Assembly: GCA_949292445.1 (NCBI GenBank)
Contig: CASEZU010000046.1
Location: 1 to 43,329 of the forward strand
Reading direction: 5' to 3'
Source: an uncultured Spirochaetales bacterium
Lineage (GTDB): Bacteria > Spirochaetota > Spirochaetia > Sphaerochaetales > Sphaerochaetaceae
DNA length: 43,329 nucleotides
Shown: one piece after another, positions 7,963-15,418 of the stretch
Layout of the letters: each line of letters begins with the position of its first letter
Numbering within the stretch: the first letter of the stretch is position 1
Notes under the pieces: generated by a model
The model's input: only the letters and a program-made list of their open reading frames with translations
What the model was told of the DNA's origin: nothing
Databases searched by the model: none
Translations under genes and position numbers: made by a program

Positions 7963-7996
7963 CGTCATCCTCCTTATCTGGATTACACTGAAGAAC

Positions 7997-8014
7997 TTGC
8001 AGAAAAAGTGCCAA
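7997..8014 (-). promoter_or_regulatory. Predicted sigma-54 (-24/-12) promoter of the sigma-factor gene
   Basis: The reverse strand reads TTGGCACTTTTTCTGCAAG at 8014-7996. Against the consensus YTGGCACGNNNNTTGCW it matches every position except G8 to T and T13 to C, and keeps GG and GC at the required spacing. It puts +1 near 7987, giving a 25-nt leader with AGGAGG before the start at 7962. No convincing sigma-70 promoter was seen in the same intergenic stretch. Confidence 0.75.
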
Positions 8015-8091
8015 CTTACGAAAACCAGTCTAATTGCTTGAACTACAATGAATTGAATATTTGTACACTGGATGAAGAAAAACGAAATAAC

Positions 8092-8146
8092 GGGTCATTA
8101 TGACCCATATGAAACAAAAGAACCTCATAATGGGACAAAATGTCCC
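8092..8146 (-). promoter_or_regulatory. Pair of matched dyads, candidate upstream activator sites
   Basis: Two 15-bp palindromes, GGGTCATTATGACCC (8092-8106) and GGGACAAAATGTCCC (8132-8146), share the pattern GGGWCAWWATGWCCC (11 of 15 identical). Their centres are 40 bp apart, about four helical turns, at about -112 and -152 from the predicted sigma-54 start. That is the usual place for enhancer sites of NtrC-type activators. Neither is followed by a U tract, so they are not obvious terminators. Confidence 0.65.
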
Positions 8147-8524
8147 TTACCTTGCGTCCGGAAGCGAGTCCGGGTCATTCTGCCACGGAAAGCAGATTTT
8201 CACCGACTCGAGAAGATTCGCTCTGCCCTCCCCCGTGATATTGAACGGGGAGTTCTCCATAGCCGACAGGAAATCATCATAGGCGTCCTTTATGAGATCG
8301 GAGATCATATCCCCTTCGGGAAGAGAGAGCGTGAATACAGGCTTGGAACTGAGATAGCGCGCGAGCTGGTAGCGGTAGAAAGAGACAAACTCCACGGTAA
8401 GCTCCGCTCCGCTGAGTCTTGAAAGGAATGCCTCGGCATAATCTTCGAAGGCCTCAGCATAGCTCAGCTTCCTTGCCTTCCTGCAGCCTTCCTTTATAAG
8501 AACCAAGCTCATCGTCCTTTCCAT
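8147..8524 (-). CDS. Hypothetical protein, about 125 residues
   Basis: I recognise no family. The frame is open up to 8608, but its first part reads through a likely promoter (TATTAT, 8554-8549). I therefore favour the ATG at 8524, just after GTGGAG, or the ATG at 8512 (MSLVLIKEG) after AAAGGA. The product is soluble, mixed helical and fairly acidic. It has an aromatic-rich middle (VEFVSFYRYQLARYL) and a C-terminal part ending ICFPWQNDPDSLPDAR. It stands alone between the groES promoter region and the upstream dyads of the sigma-factor gene, whose second dyad starts directly after its stop. Confidence 0.6.
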   Translation of the reverse strand: MERTMSLVLIKEGCRKARKLSYAEAFEDYAEAFLSRLSGAELTVEFVSFYRYQLARYLSSKPVFTLSLPEGDMISDLIKDAYDDFLSAMENSPFNITGEGRANLLESVKICFPWQNDPDSLPDAR

Positions 8525-8634
8525 ATCTCCACACCTGTCACCATCAAGATAATAACAATGTGGAAAAAGTGAAGAGCCTGTGGAAAATAAATATAGCTTT
8601 TTGACCATGGAACAACGAAATCACTCTTTCCCCT

Positions 8635-8662
8635 TGCCGGGGCGGCTCTCCATTTGTATATT
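8635..8662 (+). promoter_or_regulatory. groES promoter
   Basis: TTGCCG (8635-8640) and TATATT (8657-8662) are spaced by 16 bp, about 45 nt before the groES ATG. The leader contains a small GGCC/GGCC hairpin and AGAGGTG. I see no CIRCE repeat (TTAGCACTC-N9-GAGTGCTAA). Confidence 0.5.
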
Positions 8663-8707
8663 CCATATTGGCCGGTGTTAGGCCTATCAAACATTAGAGG
8701 TGATAAC

Positions 8708-8971
8708 ATGAAGATCATTCCACTTGGTGACAGGGTTCTTGTAAAGGCGAAGGAAGTTGAGGAGAAGACAGCTTCCGGTATCTTCATTCCGCAGACAGCG
8801 CAGGAGAAGACACAGATCGCTACAGTAGTAGCAGTTGGCGACGACGAGTCCATCAAGGTCAAGGCCGGACAGGAGATCCTGCACGACAAGTACGCAGGCA
8901 CAGCAATCAAGGACAACGGAGAGGATTATCTCATCCTCAACTATGCCGATATCCTGGCAGTCATAGAGTAA
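8708..8971 (+). CDS. groES: Co-chaperonin GroES
   Basis: The 87-residue protein caps the GroEL ring during protein folding. It starts MKIIPLGDRVLVKAKEVEEK and has the mobile loop around TASGIFIPQTAQEK (about 21-34), then the conserved segment AGQEILHDKYAGTAI. The ATG at 8708 follows AGAGGTG. Upstream in-frame codons to 8654 lie in the leader and are not part of the protein. It is followed at once by a strong terminator, so groEL is not co-transcribed and is not in this window. Confidence 0.96.
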   Translation: MKIIPLGDRVLVKAKEVEEKTASGIFIPQTAQEKTQIATVVAVGDDESIKVKAGQEILHDKYAGTAIKDNGEDYLILNYADILAVIE

Positions 8972-8991
8972 GCTGCAGAAACATTACAGCG

Positions 8992-9020
8992 CAGAGCGGT
9001 GACCCCGCTCTGTTTTTTTT
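8992..9020 (+). terminator. Terminator of groES
   Basis: The stem CAGAGCGG/CCGCTCTG (8992-9012, 5-nt loop) is followed by eight Ts. It lies between groES and the convergent dinG stop. Confidence 0.9.
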
Positions 9021-11077
9021 CAGTAAAGAAAGCGTTCTATCTTCTCCCCTATGTTCCGCAGCATCGCGTCCTCGGGGATGTAGCAGTCGGGAAGCGATGA
9101 GATCATGACGCGTCCGTAGCCCTTGCGGAGGATCCTGCTGTCGAGGATCAGGACGACTCCTTTGTCCGTCTCGGAGCGTATGAGGCGTCCGAGCCCCTGC
9201 TTCAGGCGCAGCGTGGCTTCAGGCACTACCATCTCCATGAACGATGACAGGCCCTTCTTCTCCATCGACTCTGAGCGTGCACGGACAATCGGGGTGGAAG
9301 GAACGGTGAATGGCAGCTTGACGATCACCACAAGGCGCAGCGTATCTCCCGGCGCATCGATTCCTTCCCAGAAGGATGAGACGGCGAAGAGCGAGCTGTC
9401 CTTCCTCTTCCTGAACGCTTCCAGAAGCTGGCCTTTCGGGATCCTGTCATCCTGGATCATCAGGTCGTTATCCCCCGTCTGCATCCTCAGGTATACATCC
9501 CGCATCATCTTCTTCGAAGTAAAGAGGACAAGAGTACCTCCGCCTGCGGCATTTATAGCCTCGCTGACTGCGGCAGCGACATAATCCGTGTACTGCGCAG
9601 TACTCTCATTGGAAAATGCGCTTCCATCCTGCGGCAGAAGCAGCATCAGGTTCTTCCTGTACTCGAACGGCGACGGGAACATGCCGCTTCTGACCCTCTC
9701 CTTCTCCTCCCATAGTCCCGACCTTTTCTCGAAATACTCGAAGCTGCCGCTGATGGAGAGCGTCGCAGAGGAGAAGATCATCGAATCGAGATGTGATACA
9801 AGCACCCTTGAAAGCACTGGTCCCGTGCTCATGGGAGCGAGGTGTATCTCCAGCTTTCCTCCCGGGCCTTCCTCTGCATAGGGAATCTCATCATCCCAGG
9901 ATGAGAAACGAATCCAGTCCTTCAGCGTGTCGGAGAGAAGGCAGAGAGAGGAGCCATAGCGCTTTGCCAGATCAACGAACACCTCGTTGGATTCTGACGG
10001 CCTGTCGCTGTAAGCGGTGATGATCGCGTTGCCGATCCTCTCCATCTCCGCCGCAGCCCCTTCCCCCTCCCGTATCCGGGAGCCATATGTGCTGTAGAAG
10101 GACTCAGTGAAGAGAATCTCCTTCTCTGGGAGCAGCGACGAAAGCACGGAATCGAACTGCTGCAGCATCGTCCTGAGGTGAGCAATCTCATTCTTGAGGC
10201 GCTGTCCGCTCCCTCTCTCTTTCTCCTCTGTGGAGAGGAAATCCAGAATCGATGCTGAGCCGAAACGCTTCTCCTTCCTTGTGAGGTAATCGAGCACGCG
10301 TTCGGCCCTCGAGGAGGAATAGACACGGGAAAGGACCTCAGTGGCCTCTGCCTCTATATGATGGGCCTCATCCATGACAGCGACGGAATATCCCGGAAGA
10401 ACGGCATCCTCATCAAAATCCAGCCCTGACTCATCCCTGTTCTTCGCATCCAGAAGCAGCAGATGATGATTCGTCACGATGATACGCGCCTTCTGCGCTT
10501 TCCTCCTTGCACCATAGTAGAAGCACTCCCCTGCAAAGGGACAGCGGTATCCGAGGCAGTCCTTGTCATCGGACGCATAGGAGAAAAAGAACGATGCCGG
10601 CACGGATTCAGGAATATCCTGCAGGACTCCCGTATCGGTGGAGGCGACCCATTCCTCGAATCTCAGCTCATCCTCGGATCTCCGGGCTCCGGAAATGCTC
10701 CGTTCATTGCGTGCCTCGCTGAAGCGCCGGATGCAGAGATAGTTGGAGCGGCCGTAGAGTATGGCCGTCTCGATATCCAGGCCGAGGGCATCCTGAATCA
10801 GCGGGATATCCTTGTCATAGAGCTGTTTCTGCAGTGTGATCGTGCTCGTCGCCGCCACGAAGCGCCTTGAGCGGTCAGCAGAAAGCGAGAGCAGCATCGG
10901 CACAAGATAAGCAAAGCTCTTCCCCGTACCGGTACCCGCCTCGATGATCGCATGATCCTTTTCCGCCAGAGCGCTCTCAACAAGCATCGCCATCTCAAGC
11001 TGGCTTTCCCTGAAAGAGAATGAAGGCAGGGCCACTGAAAGAGCACCGCCGGGTGAGAAGATGGACTCGGTATCCAT
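9020..11077 (-). CDS. dinG: DinG/XPD-family ATP-dependent DNA helicase
   Basis: This is a superfamily 2 helicase of 685 residues, 5'-3' in this family, linked to DNA repair and R-loop or replication-fork problems. Walker A is AGTGTGKS, motif II is MDEAHH and motif VI is QGLGRLIRSETDKG. Four cysteines fit the XPD/DinG iron-sulfur cluster: one in NYLCIRR, and three in DCLGYRCPFAGEC about 60 residues later. The ATG at 11077 overlaps the upstream stop as TGATG after GGGAGGAG; a GTG one codon earlier is less likely. It is the last gene of the leftward operon that begins with cvpA. Confidence 0.93.
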   Translation of the reverse strand: MDTESIFSPGGALSVALPSFSFRESQLEMAMLVESALAEKDHAIIEAGTGTGKSFAYLVPMLLSLSADRSRRFVAATSTITLQKQLYDKDIPLIQDALGLDIETAILYGRSNYLCIRRFSEARNERSISGARRSEDELRFEEWVASTDTGVLQDIPESVPASFFFSYASDDKDCLGYRCPFAGECFYYGARRKAQKARIIVTNHHLLLLDAKNRDESGLDFDEDAVLPGYSVAVMDEAHHIEAEATEVLSRVYSSSRAERVLDYLTRKEKRFGSASILDFLSTEEKERGSGQRLKNEIAHLRTMLQQFDSVLSSLLPEKEILFTESFYSTYGSRIREGEGAAAEMERIGNAIITAYSDRPSESNEVFVDLAKRYGSSLCLLSDTLKDWIRFSSWDDEIPYAEEGPGGKLEIHLAPMSTGPVLSRVLVSHLDSMIFSSATLSISGSFEYFEKRSGLWEEKERVRSGMFPSPFEYRKNLMLLLPQDGSAFSNESTAQYTDYVAAAVSEAINAAGGGTLVLFTSKKMMRDVYLRMQTGDNDLMIQDDRIPKGQLLEAFRKRKDSSLFAVSSFWEGIDAPGDTLRLVVIVKLPFTVPSTPIVRARSESMEKKGLSSFMEMVVPEATLRLKQGLGRLIRSETDKGVVLILDSRILRKGYGRVMISSLPDCYIPEDAMLRNIGEKIERFLY

Positions 11078-12441
11078 CACTCCTCCCCCTCCCCGATCTT
11101 CAGCTCCTGCATGCGGCGCGTTATTGTCTTGCGCCCGATGCCCAGGAGCTCCGCGGCCTTTGTCTTGTTCCCCCTGGCATAGGAAATGGTCTCGAGTATC
11201 AGCCGCTTCTCCGCCTCATCAAGCGTGACGGGAAGCTCGAATGTGATCTTCGCCCCGCTTCCTGACTCGCGCACCTGCTGCGGCAGATCATCCCTGTCTA
11301 TGAGCTTTCCGCGGGCAAGCACCACTGCAGACTCCACTGCATTCTTCAGCTCCCTTATATTCCCGGGCCAAGAGTATGAGAAAAGGGCCTTCCTTGCCGC
11401 AGGCGTGAATCCTTCTATCTTCCTCTTGTCCTCAGAGTTGAATGTCTCCAGAAAAGATGCGGCAAGGAGATCTATGTCCTCCTTTCTTTCCCTGAGCGGC
11501 GGGACCTCAATCCGCACGACATTGAGCCTGTAATAGAGATCCTCGCGGAAATTCCCCTTCTTCACCTCTTCCGCAAGATTCCTGTTCGTCGCACAGATAA
11601 CGCGGACATCCACAGAGATCGGCTTTTCCCCTCCGACCCTTTCAAATTCACGTTCCTGAAGCACCCTGAGGAGCTTCACCTGCGTCGCTGCATCTATCTC
11701 CCCTATCTCATCAAGGAAGATCGTACCTCCGTCCGCAAGCTCGAACCTGCCCTTTTTCATGGAAACCGCACCAGTGAAGGCACCCTTCTCATGGCCGAAG
11801 AGCTCGTCCTCGAGAAGCGTCGATGAAAGAGCTGCGGCATGGACCTTGACAAACGGCTTGTCCGAGCGGGATGAAAGCGCCACAAGCGCATCAGCCACAA
11901 GCTCCTTTCCCGTTCCCGACTCACCTGTCACAAGTACAGTGGCCCTGGTATCCGCGACCTGTTCTATGAGCCTCATCATGTCCTGCACTTTCTGCGAGCG
12001 CCCGACAATCCGCGAGTATCCCTTCTCTTTCCTGAGATTCCTCAGCTCTTCCGAGAGCCTTCTGTTCTGCTCCTTCAGCTCGGATGCGGTGATGCTCTTC
12101 TTCACCACGAGCATCAGCTTGTCGATATCAACCGGCTTTGTGAAGAAATCGACGGCTCCATCCCTCATTGTCTCGACAGCGGTCTCGATCGTCCCGTGCC
12201 CTGTGAGGACAATGACGGGAAGCGCGGGATAGGAGGCGGAGATCCTCCGCAGCAGCTCATACCCGTCCATTCCCGGCATCCTCAGGTCCGTGATCACAAG
12301 ATCCACGATGTTCTTCTGCAGCTTGTCCCAGGCCTCATTCCCGTCGGCGGCAGTTATGACCGTATAGCCCTCATCCTCAAAGGCCATCTTCAGTCCGGAG
12401 AGTATGTTTTTCTCATCATCAGCAATCAGAAGAGATGCCAT
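11077..12441 (-). CDS. NtrC-family sigma-54-dependent response regulator
   Basis: The 454-residue activator has a receiver domain (acidic pair at 8-9, phospho-acceptor Asp about 52 in TDLRMPGMDG, Lys about 102). The central AAA+ domain has Walker A GESGTGKE (173-180), the sigma-54 contact loop GAFTGA (220-225), Walker B IFLDEIGE and the arginine-finger region NFREDLYYRLNV. The C-terminus is a Fis-type helix-turn-helix (NKTKAAELLGIGRKTITRRM). It should bind enhancer sites when phosphorylated and drive RpoN promoters. Its ATG overlaps the kinase gene by 23 nt, so the kinase is very probably its partner. Its likeliest local target is the sigma-factor promoter near 8005. Confidence 0.96.
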   Translation of the reverse strand: MASLLIADDEKNILSGLKMAFEDEGYTVITAADGNEAWDKLQKNIVDLVITDLRMPGMDGYELLRRISASYPALPVIVLTGHGTIETAVETMRDGAVDFFTKPVDIDKLMLVVKKSITASELKEQNRRLSEELRNLRKEKGYSRIVGRSQKVQDMMRLIEQVADTRATVLVTGESGTGKELVADALVALSSRSDKPFVKVHAAALSSTLLEDELFGHEKGAFTGAVSMKKGRFELADGGTIFLDEIGEIDAATQVKLLRVLQEREFERVGGEKPISVDVRVICATNRNLAEEVKKGNFREDLYYRLNVVRIEVPPLRERKEDIDLLAASFLETFNSEDKRKIEGFTPAARKALFSYSWPGNIRELKNAVESAVVLARGKLIDRDDLPQQVRESGSGAKITFELPVTLDEAEKRLILETISYARGNKTKAAELLGIGRKTITRRMQELKIGEGEE

Positions 12442-13612
12442 CTGTTTCCTCCTTGTCGCCGAGCACCTTCCTCTCGGATGCGGGCACGGGGAGCTTTATC
12501 GTGAACACAGTTCCCTTTCCCGGCTCGGATGCCACGAAGACATCGCCCCTGTGCTCCTTGATCACCTTGTACACGACAGTAAGCCCGAGCCCCGTTCCGG
12601 AAGCCTTGGTGGTGAAATACGGCTCGAATATCTTCGCAAGATGCTCATCATCTATTCCCGTACCGGTATCCTCGATCCTTATGGTCTCGAAATTGCCGTC
12701 GAGGCGGACGGAAATAGTCAGTTTTCCTCCCCCCGGCATCGCTGCGAACGCATTTTCCACTATATTCAGCAGGCTCTGCCTGAGATATCTCGCATCGAGC
12801 TCTATGCGCGGCAGGAATTTCTCGATATCAGCGACAACCTTTATCTTCTTCTCATCAGCCTCGGGCCTGAGGAATGTTATGAGATCCTCAACGACGCCGG
12901 CAAGCGACCCGAGCCTCAGCTCAATATTCATCGGCCTGACAGCAAAGAGGAAATCCACAGCGATCTTGTTGAGATGGTCAATCTCCTCATCCAGCACAGA
13001 GAGATAGCGCTCGGCCCCCTCCTCCGTCATGGGCCCTCTTGTACGGAGGCTCTTGCGCATCAATTGCAGATGTATCTTCATCGCAGCAAGGGGATTCTTT
13101 ATCTCATGGGCGATGCCTGCGGCCATTGTCGTCATGGATGCAAGGGACTCGCTCCTCCTGAGCTTCGTCTCCTTCATTATCTCCTCCGTTATATCCCGCA
13201 GCACCACATCGGTGCAGCGTCCGCCGGGGAGCGACAGGAAGGAGAATGAGACACGGAGCGTGCGCACCTCATCGCCGAGCTGGAAAGCGAAATCCTGTGG
13301 CTCCGGCTTCTCTGAACCTGAGAAGACAGCTCGGAGGAACTTCTTCACATCAGCATCAATTCTCAGCTCATCAATGGTGAGCCCCGCCCTCATCTTCCTC
13401 CTCCGGTCGGAAGGAAGGAGGTGGAACGCGGCATTGTTTATGAAGACAATCCTCTGTTCGGGAGAGAAGACTATGTGACCGTCTGGAAGCGAATCCATCA
13501 GCGCCTCCATCATGTCGGCATCGTCCATCTGGGCCTGTATGAGTTTCCTCAGCTCATCCTCCGGAAGCGATGAGAGATCATCAATAACCTTTGCCAGGAG
13601 CTTATTCGCCAT
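12419..13612 (-). CDS. Soluble PAS-containing histidine kinase (NtrB/AtoS type)
   Basis: The 397-residue kinase has no transmembrane segment, so it senses a cytosolic signal. An N-terminal PAS domain (about 33-145, with DGHIVFSPEQRIVFINNAA) precedes the H box AAGIAHEIKNPLAAM with His about 169. The ATPase domain follows with N box NIVENAFAAMPGGG, G1 EDTGTGID and G2 FTTKASGTGLGL. The organisation matches NtrB and Borrelia Hk2. It overlaps holB upstream by 11 nt and the response regulator downstream by 23 nt. The stimulus cannot be read from the sequence. Confidence 0.94.
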   Translation of the reverse strand: MANKLLAKVIDDLSSLPEDELRKLIQAQMDDADMMEALMDSLPDGHIVFSPEQRIVFINNAAFHLLPSDRRRKMRAGLTIDELRIDADVKKFLRAVFSGSEKPEPQDFAFQLGDEVRTLRVSFSFLSLPGGRCTDVVLRDITEEIMKETKLRRSESLASMTTMAAGIAHEIKNPLAAMKIHLQLMRKSLRTRGPMTEEGAERYLSVLDEEIDHLNKIAVDFLFAVRPMNIELRLGSLAGVVEDLITFLRPEADEKKIKVVADIEKFLPRIELDARYLRQSLLNIVENAFAAMPGGGKLTISVRLDGNFETIRIEDTGTGIDDEHLAKIFEPYFTTKASGTGLGLTVVYKVIKEHRGDVFVASEPGKGTVFTIKLPVPASERKVLGDKEETDGISSDC

Positions 13613-14786
13613 CCGCAGCCTCCCTCAGCGCCGTATCCAGCGCAATCCTTATGCTCATATTGTAGGAATCAGCTCTCACGAATGCCTCCGAGAGCGCCTT
13701 CCATGCCCTGCGGACACGTTTCGGGGAGATGCCTTTTCCCAGTCCCGCCTCAACTGAAGAGGCAACGGAATCCCTGAAATAGCTGTATCCTGACATTCTA
13801 TCAAGAGACTGGAAGAGCTTATTCTCCTCATCCGGCGTGAGCCTCTTCCCCTCAAGCAGTGCCCGGGAATAAAGCGCTGCAGCAGAAGCCATCGCGCTGC
13901 GGTCCTCCTCGTCAGAACCTTCCTCAAAGAAGAATGAATCGAAAGAGGGATACTTCCCGTAAATTGAGAACGTCTCGCCGATGAAGGAGGAAATCCCCGT
14001 TTCCGCAAGCTCAGGGAAACGGAAGTGCCTCACACGCGAGAGGATCGTAGGCAGTATCCTCGAAGGATGTTCAGAAATGAGAATCAGATGGCTGTGCTCT
14101 GGCGGCTCCTCCAGCATCTTCAGCATGCTGTTCTTCGCGCCTTCGGTGAAATCCTCCGGATTCTCGATAATGACACATTTCTCGTCGATTCCCTCTTCAA
14201 GCCAGTCCTGCACCGCCCTTATTTCATCGATGGCCGCCCCCGGGGTCTTCTTTCCGAGCGTGAAGAAATCCTGGGGCATGCGCCTCATAAGCTCATCGAT
14301 GATCCTCCTGCATTCAGCTGAAGAGGAATCAGTCACATCCTCCAGCTCCATGATCAGGGCATCCACCGCCTCGGCATTGGAGAAGAGCGTTCCGCCCCTT
14401 CCCTCCTCATCGCGGCCCTTCACTGATGACTTTCTGCCTTCATAAAGCGGAGCTATCGAGAAATGATACTGCAATAGGGATTTCCTCACTGTCTGTATTA
14501 GGAACATGCGGCTTCTCTCATTGAGCTGACGGCTGAAGAGCGAGAGAGCCGCCATCGTCTCCATATGAAGGCTCCGCGACCCCAGGAACATCACCCGGGG
14601 AGAACGCAGTACTGAACGGCAGTCATCCGATCCTGTCAGATGAAAAGCGAGGTCGAGCGCTCCGGTGAGCCTTGACGATCCCTTCCTTCCGGAAAAAAGC
14701 AGTGACTGCGGCAGCATGCCCGATGAATATGCGCTCCTTATCTCGGACGCGACGGCAGGCTGCGTTCTTGCAAGATCATCAAGCAT
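13602..14786 (-). CDS. holB: DNA polymerase III delta' subunit (clamp-loader, HolB-like)
   Basis: The 394-residue protein resembles the clamp-loader delta' subunit. A degenerate P loop (FSGRKGSSRL) is where the ATP site would be. It then has VIIENPEDFTEGAKNSMLKM, LEEPPEHSHLILIS and ILSRVRHFRFPE, the family's sensor and SRC-motif region (here SRV). Delta' does not hydrolyse ATP, so the degenerate P loop is expected. The first 200 residues are divergent and include a low-similarity insert. It overlaps cvpA by 8 nt and the kinase by 11 nt. A divergent clamp-loader-like protein is the main alternative. Confidence 0.82.
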   Translation of the reverse strand: MLDDLARTQPAVASEIRSAYSSGMLPQSLLFSGRKGSSRLTGALDLAFHLTGSDDCRSVLRSPRVMFLGSRSLHMETMAALSLFSRQLNERSRMFLIQTVRKSLLQYHFSIAPLYEGRKSSVKGRDEEGRGGTLFSNAEAVDALIMELEDVTDSSSAECRRIIDELMRRMPQDFFTLGKKTPGAAIDEIRAVQDWLEEGIDEKCVIIENPEDFTEGAKNSMLKMLEEPPEHSHLILISEHPSRILPTILSRVRHFRFPELAETGISSFIGETFSIYGKYPSFDSFFFEEGSDEEDRSAMASAAALYSRALLEGKRLTPDEENKLFQSLDRMSGYSYFRDSVASSVEAGLGKGISPKRVRRAWKALSEAFVRADSYNMSIRIALDTALREAADGE

Positions 14787-15291
14787 CCGCAGCAGTCCTC
14801 ACGGCATCAAGGAGAGAGGGATAGAGCGGCTCTATGATGTTCTTCACGATGATGCTCGAATCAGTGATGGATGAGATGTCAAAGAATGACTGGTAATTGA
14901 GGATGGCAATGATGATCGAAAGGCATACCGCAGTAGCCACAAGGCCCCAGATGAAACCGAGGATATGATCGAGTGCCGGCACAGTCTCGAGCACGCGGCG
15001 GAGCATCGAGCCGAATATTCCGACAATTATGAATACGACAAGACAGATGGCCACGAACGATATGAGCGATGCCCAGAGAAGTGCGAGCCCCGTGTTCTCG
15101 GAAAGGACAGCGGCAAGAGGCCTGGTGAAAAGAAGTGCCACCGGGATTGAGATTATGAATCCGGCGAGATTGGCTACCTGACGTGCAAAACCGGTGATGC
15201 AGCCGGAAATTGCACCGATGAGAACTATTGCGAGTGCTGCGATGTCGAGGACGCCGATGCTCAGCGATCCGATAGTGAAAGTCCAGTCCAT
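14779..15291 (-). CDS. cvpA: CvpA-family membrane protein
   Basis: The 170-residue product has four hydrophobic segments (about 10-30, 36-55, 70-95, 105-130), including GAISGCITGFARQVANLAGF, the typical N-terminal CvpA signature. The family is linked to colicin V production and envelope stress tolerance; the biochemical role is unsettled. The frame is open to 15369, but residues before MDWTFTIGSL do not look like CvpA. The ATG at 15291 sits 7 nt after TATTAT with no Shine-Dalgarno. First gene of the leftward operon that continues with holB, the kinase, the activator and dinG. Confidence 0.88.
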   Translation of the reverse strand: MDWTFTIGSLSIGVLDIAALAIVLIGAISGCITGFARQVANLAGFIISIPVALLFTRPLAAVLSENTGLALLWASLISFVAICLVVFIIVGIFGSMLRRVLETVPALDHILGFIWGLVATAVCLSIIIAILNYQSFFDISSITDSSIIVKNIIEPLYPSLLDAVRTAADA

Positions 15292-15298
15292 AGTGCAT

Positions 15299-15304
15299 AT
15301 AATA
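15299..15304 (-). promoter_or_regulatory. -10 element of the cvpA-holB-kinase-activator-dinG operon
   Basis: The reverse strand has TATTAT 7 nt before the cvpA ATG, preceded by CCGGG as at the DtxR-family gene. No Shine-Dalgarno and no strong -35 are seen. The transcript would begin at or next to the ATG. Confidence 0.5.
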
Positions 15305-15403
15305 CCCGGATTTCCTTTTTTGTGACAGCGAAGCGCCCGGCAGCAAGCTCTCCCTGCGGCAGTTTCCATTTTCCCGGCGATTGTTTCCCTTTTCCGGCTT
15401 TAG

Positions 15404-15412
15404 TGCTAATTT
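15404..15412 (+). promoter_or_regulatory. Extended -10 of secA (leaderless)
   Basis: TGC-TAATTT is an extended -10 that ends 6 nt before the secA ATG. There is no Shine-Dalgarno; the upstream 40 nt are C/T-rich. Confidence 0.5.
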
Positions 15413-15418
15413 CACTGT

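Noticed and set aside
8132..8146. Dyad after the hypothetical gene as a terminator
   Set aside because: No U tract follows on either strand, and it matches a second dyad 40 bp away.
8641..8707. CIRCE element before groES
   Set aside because: No TTAGCACTC-N9-GAGTGCTAA or close variant was found.
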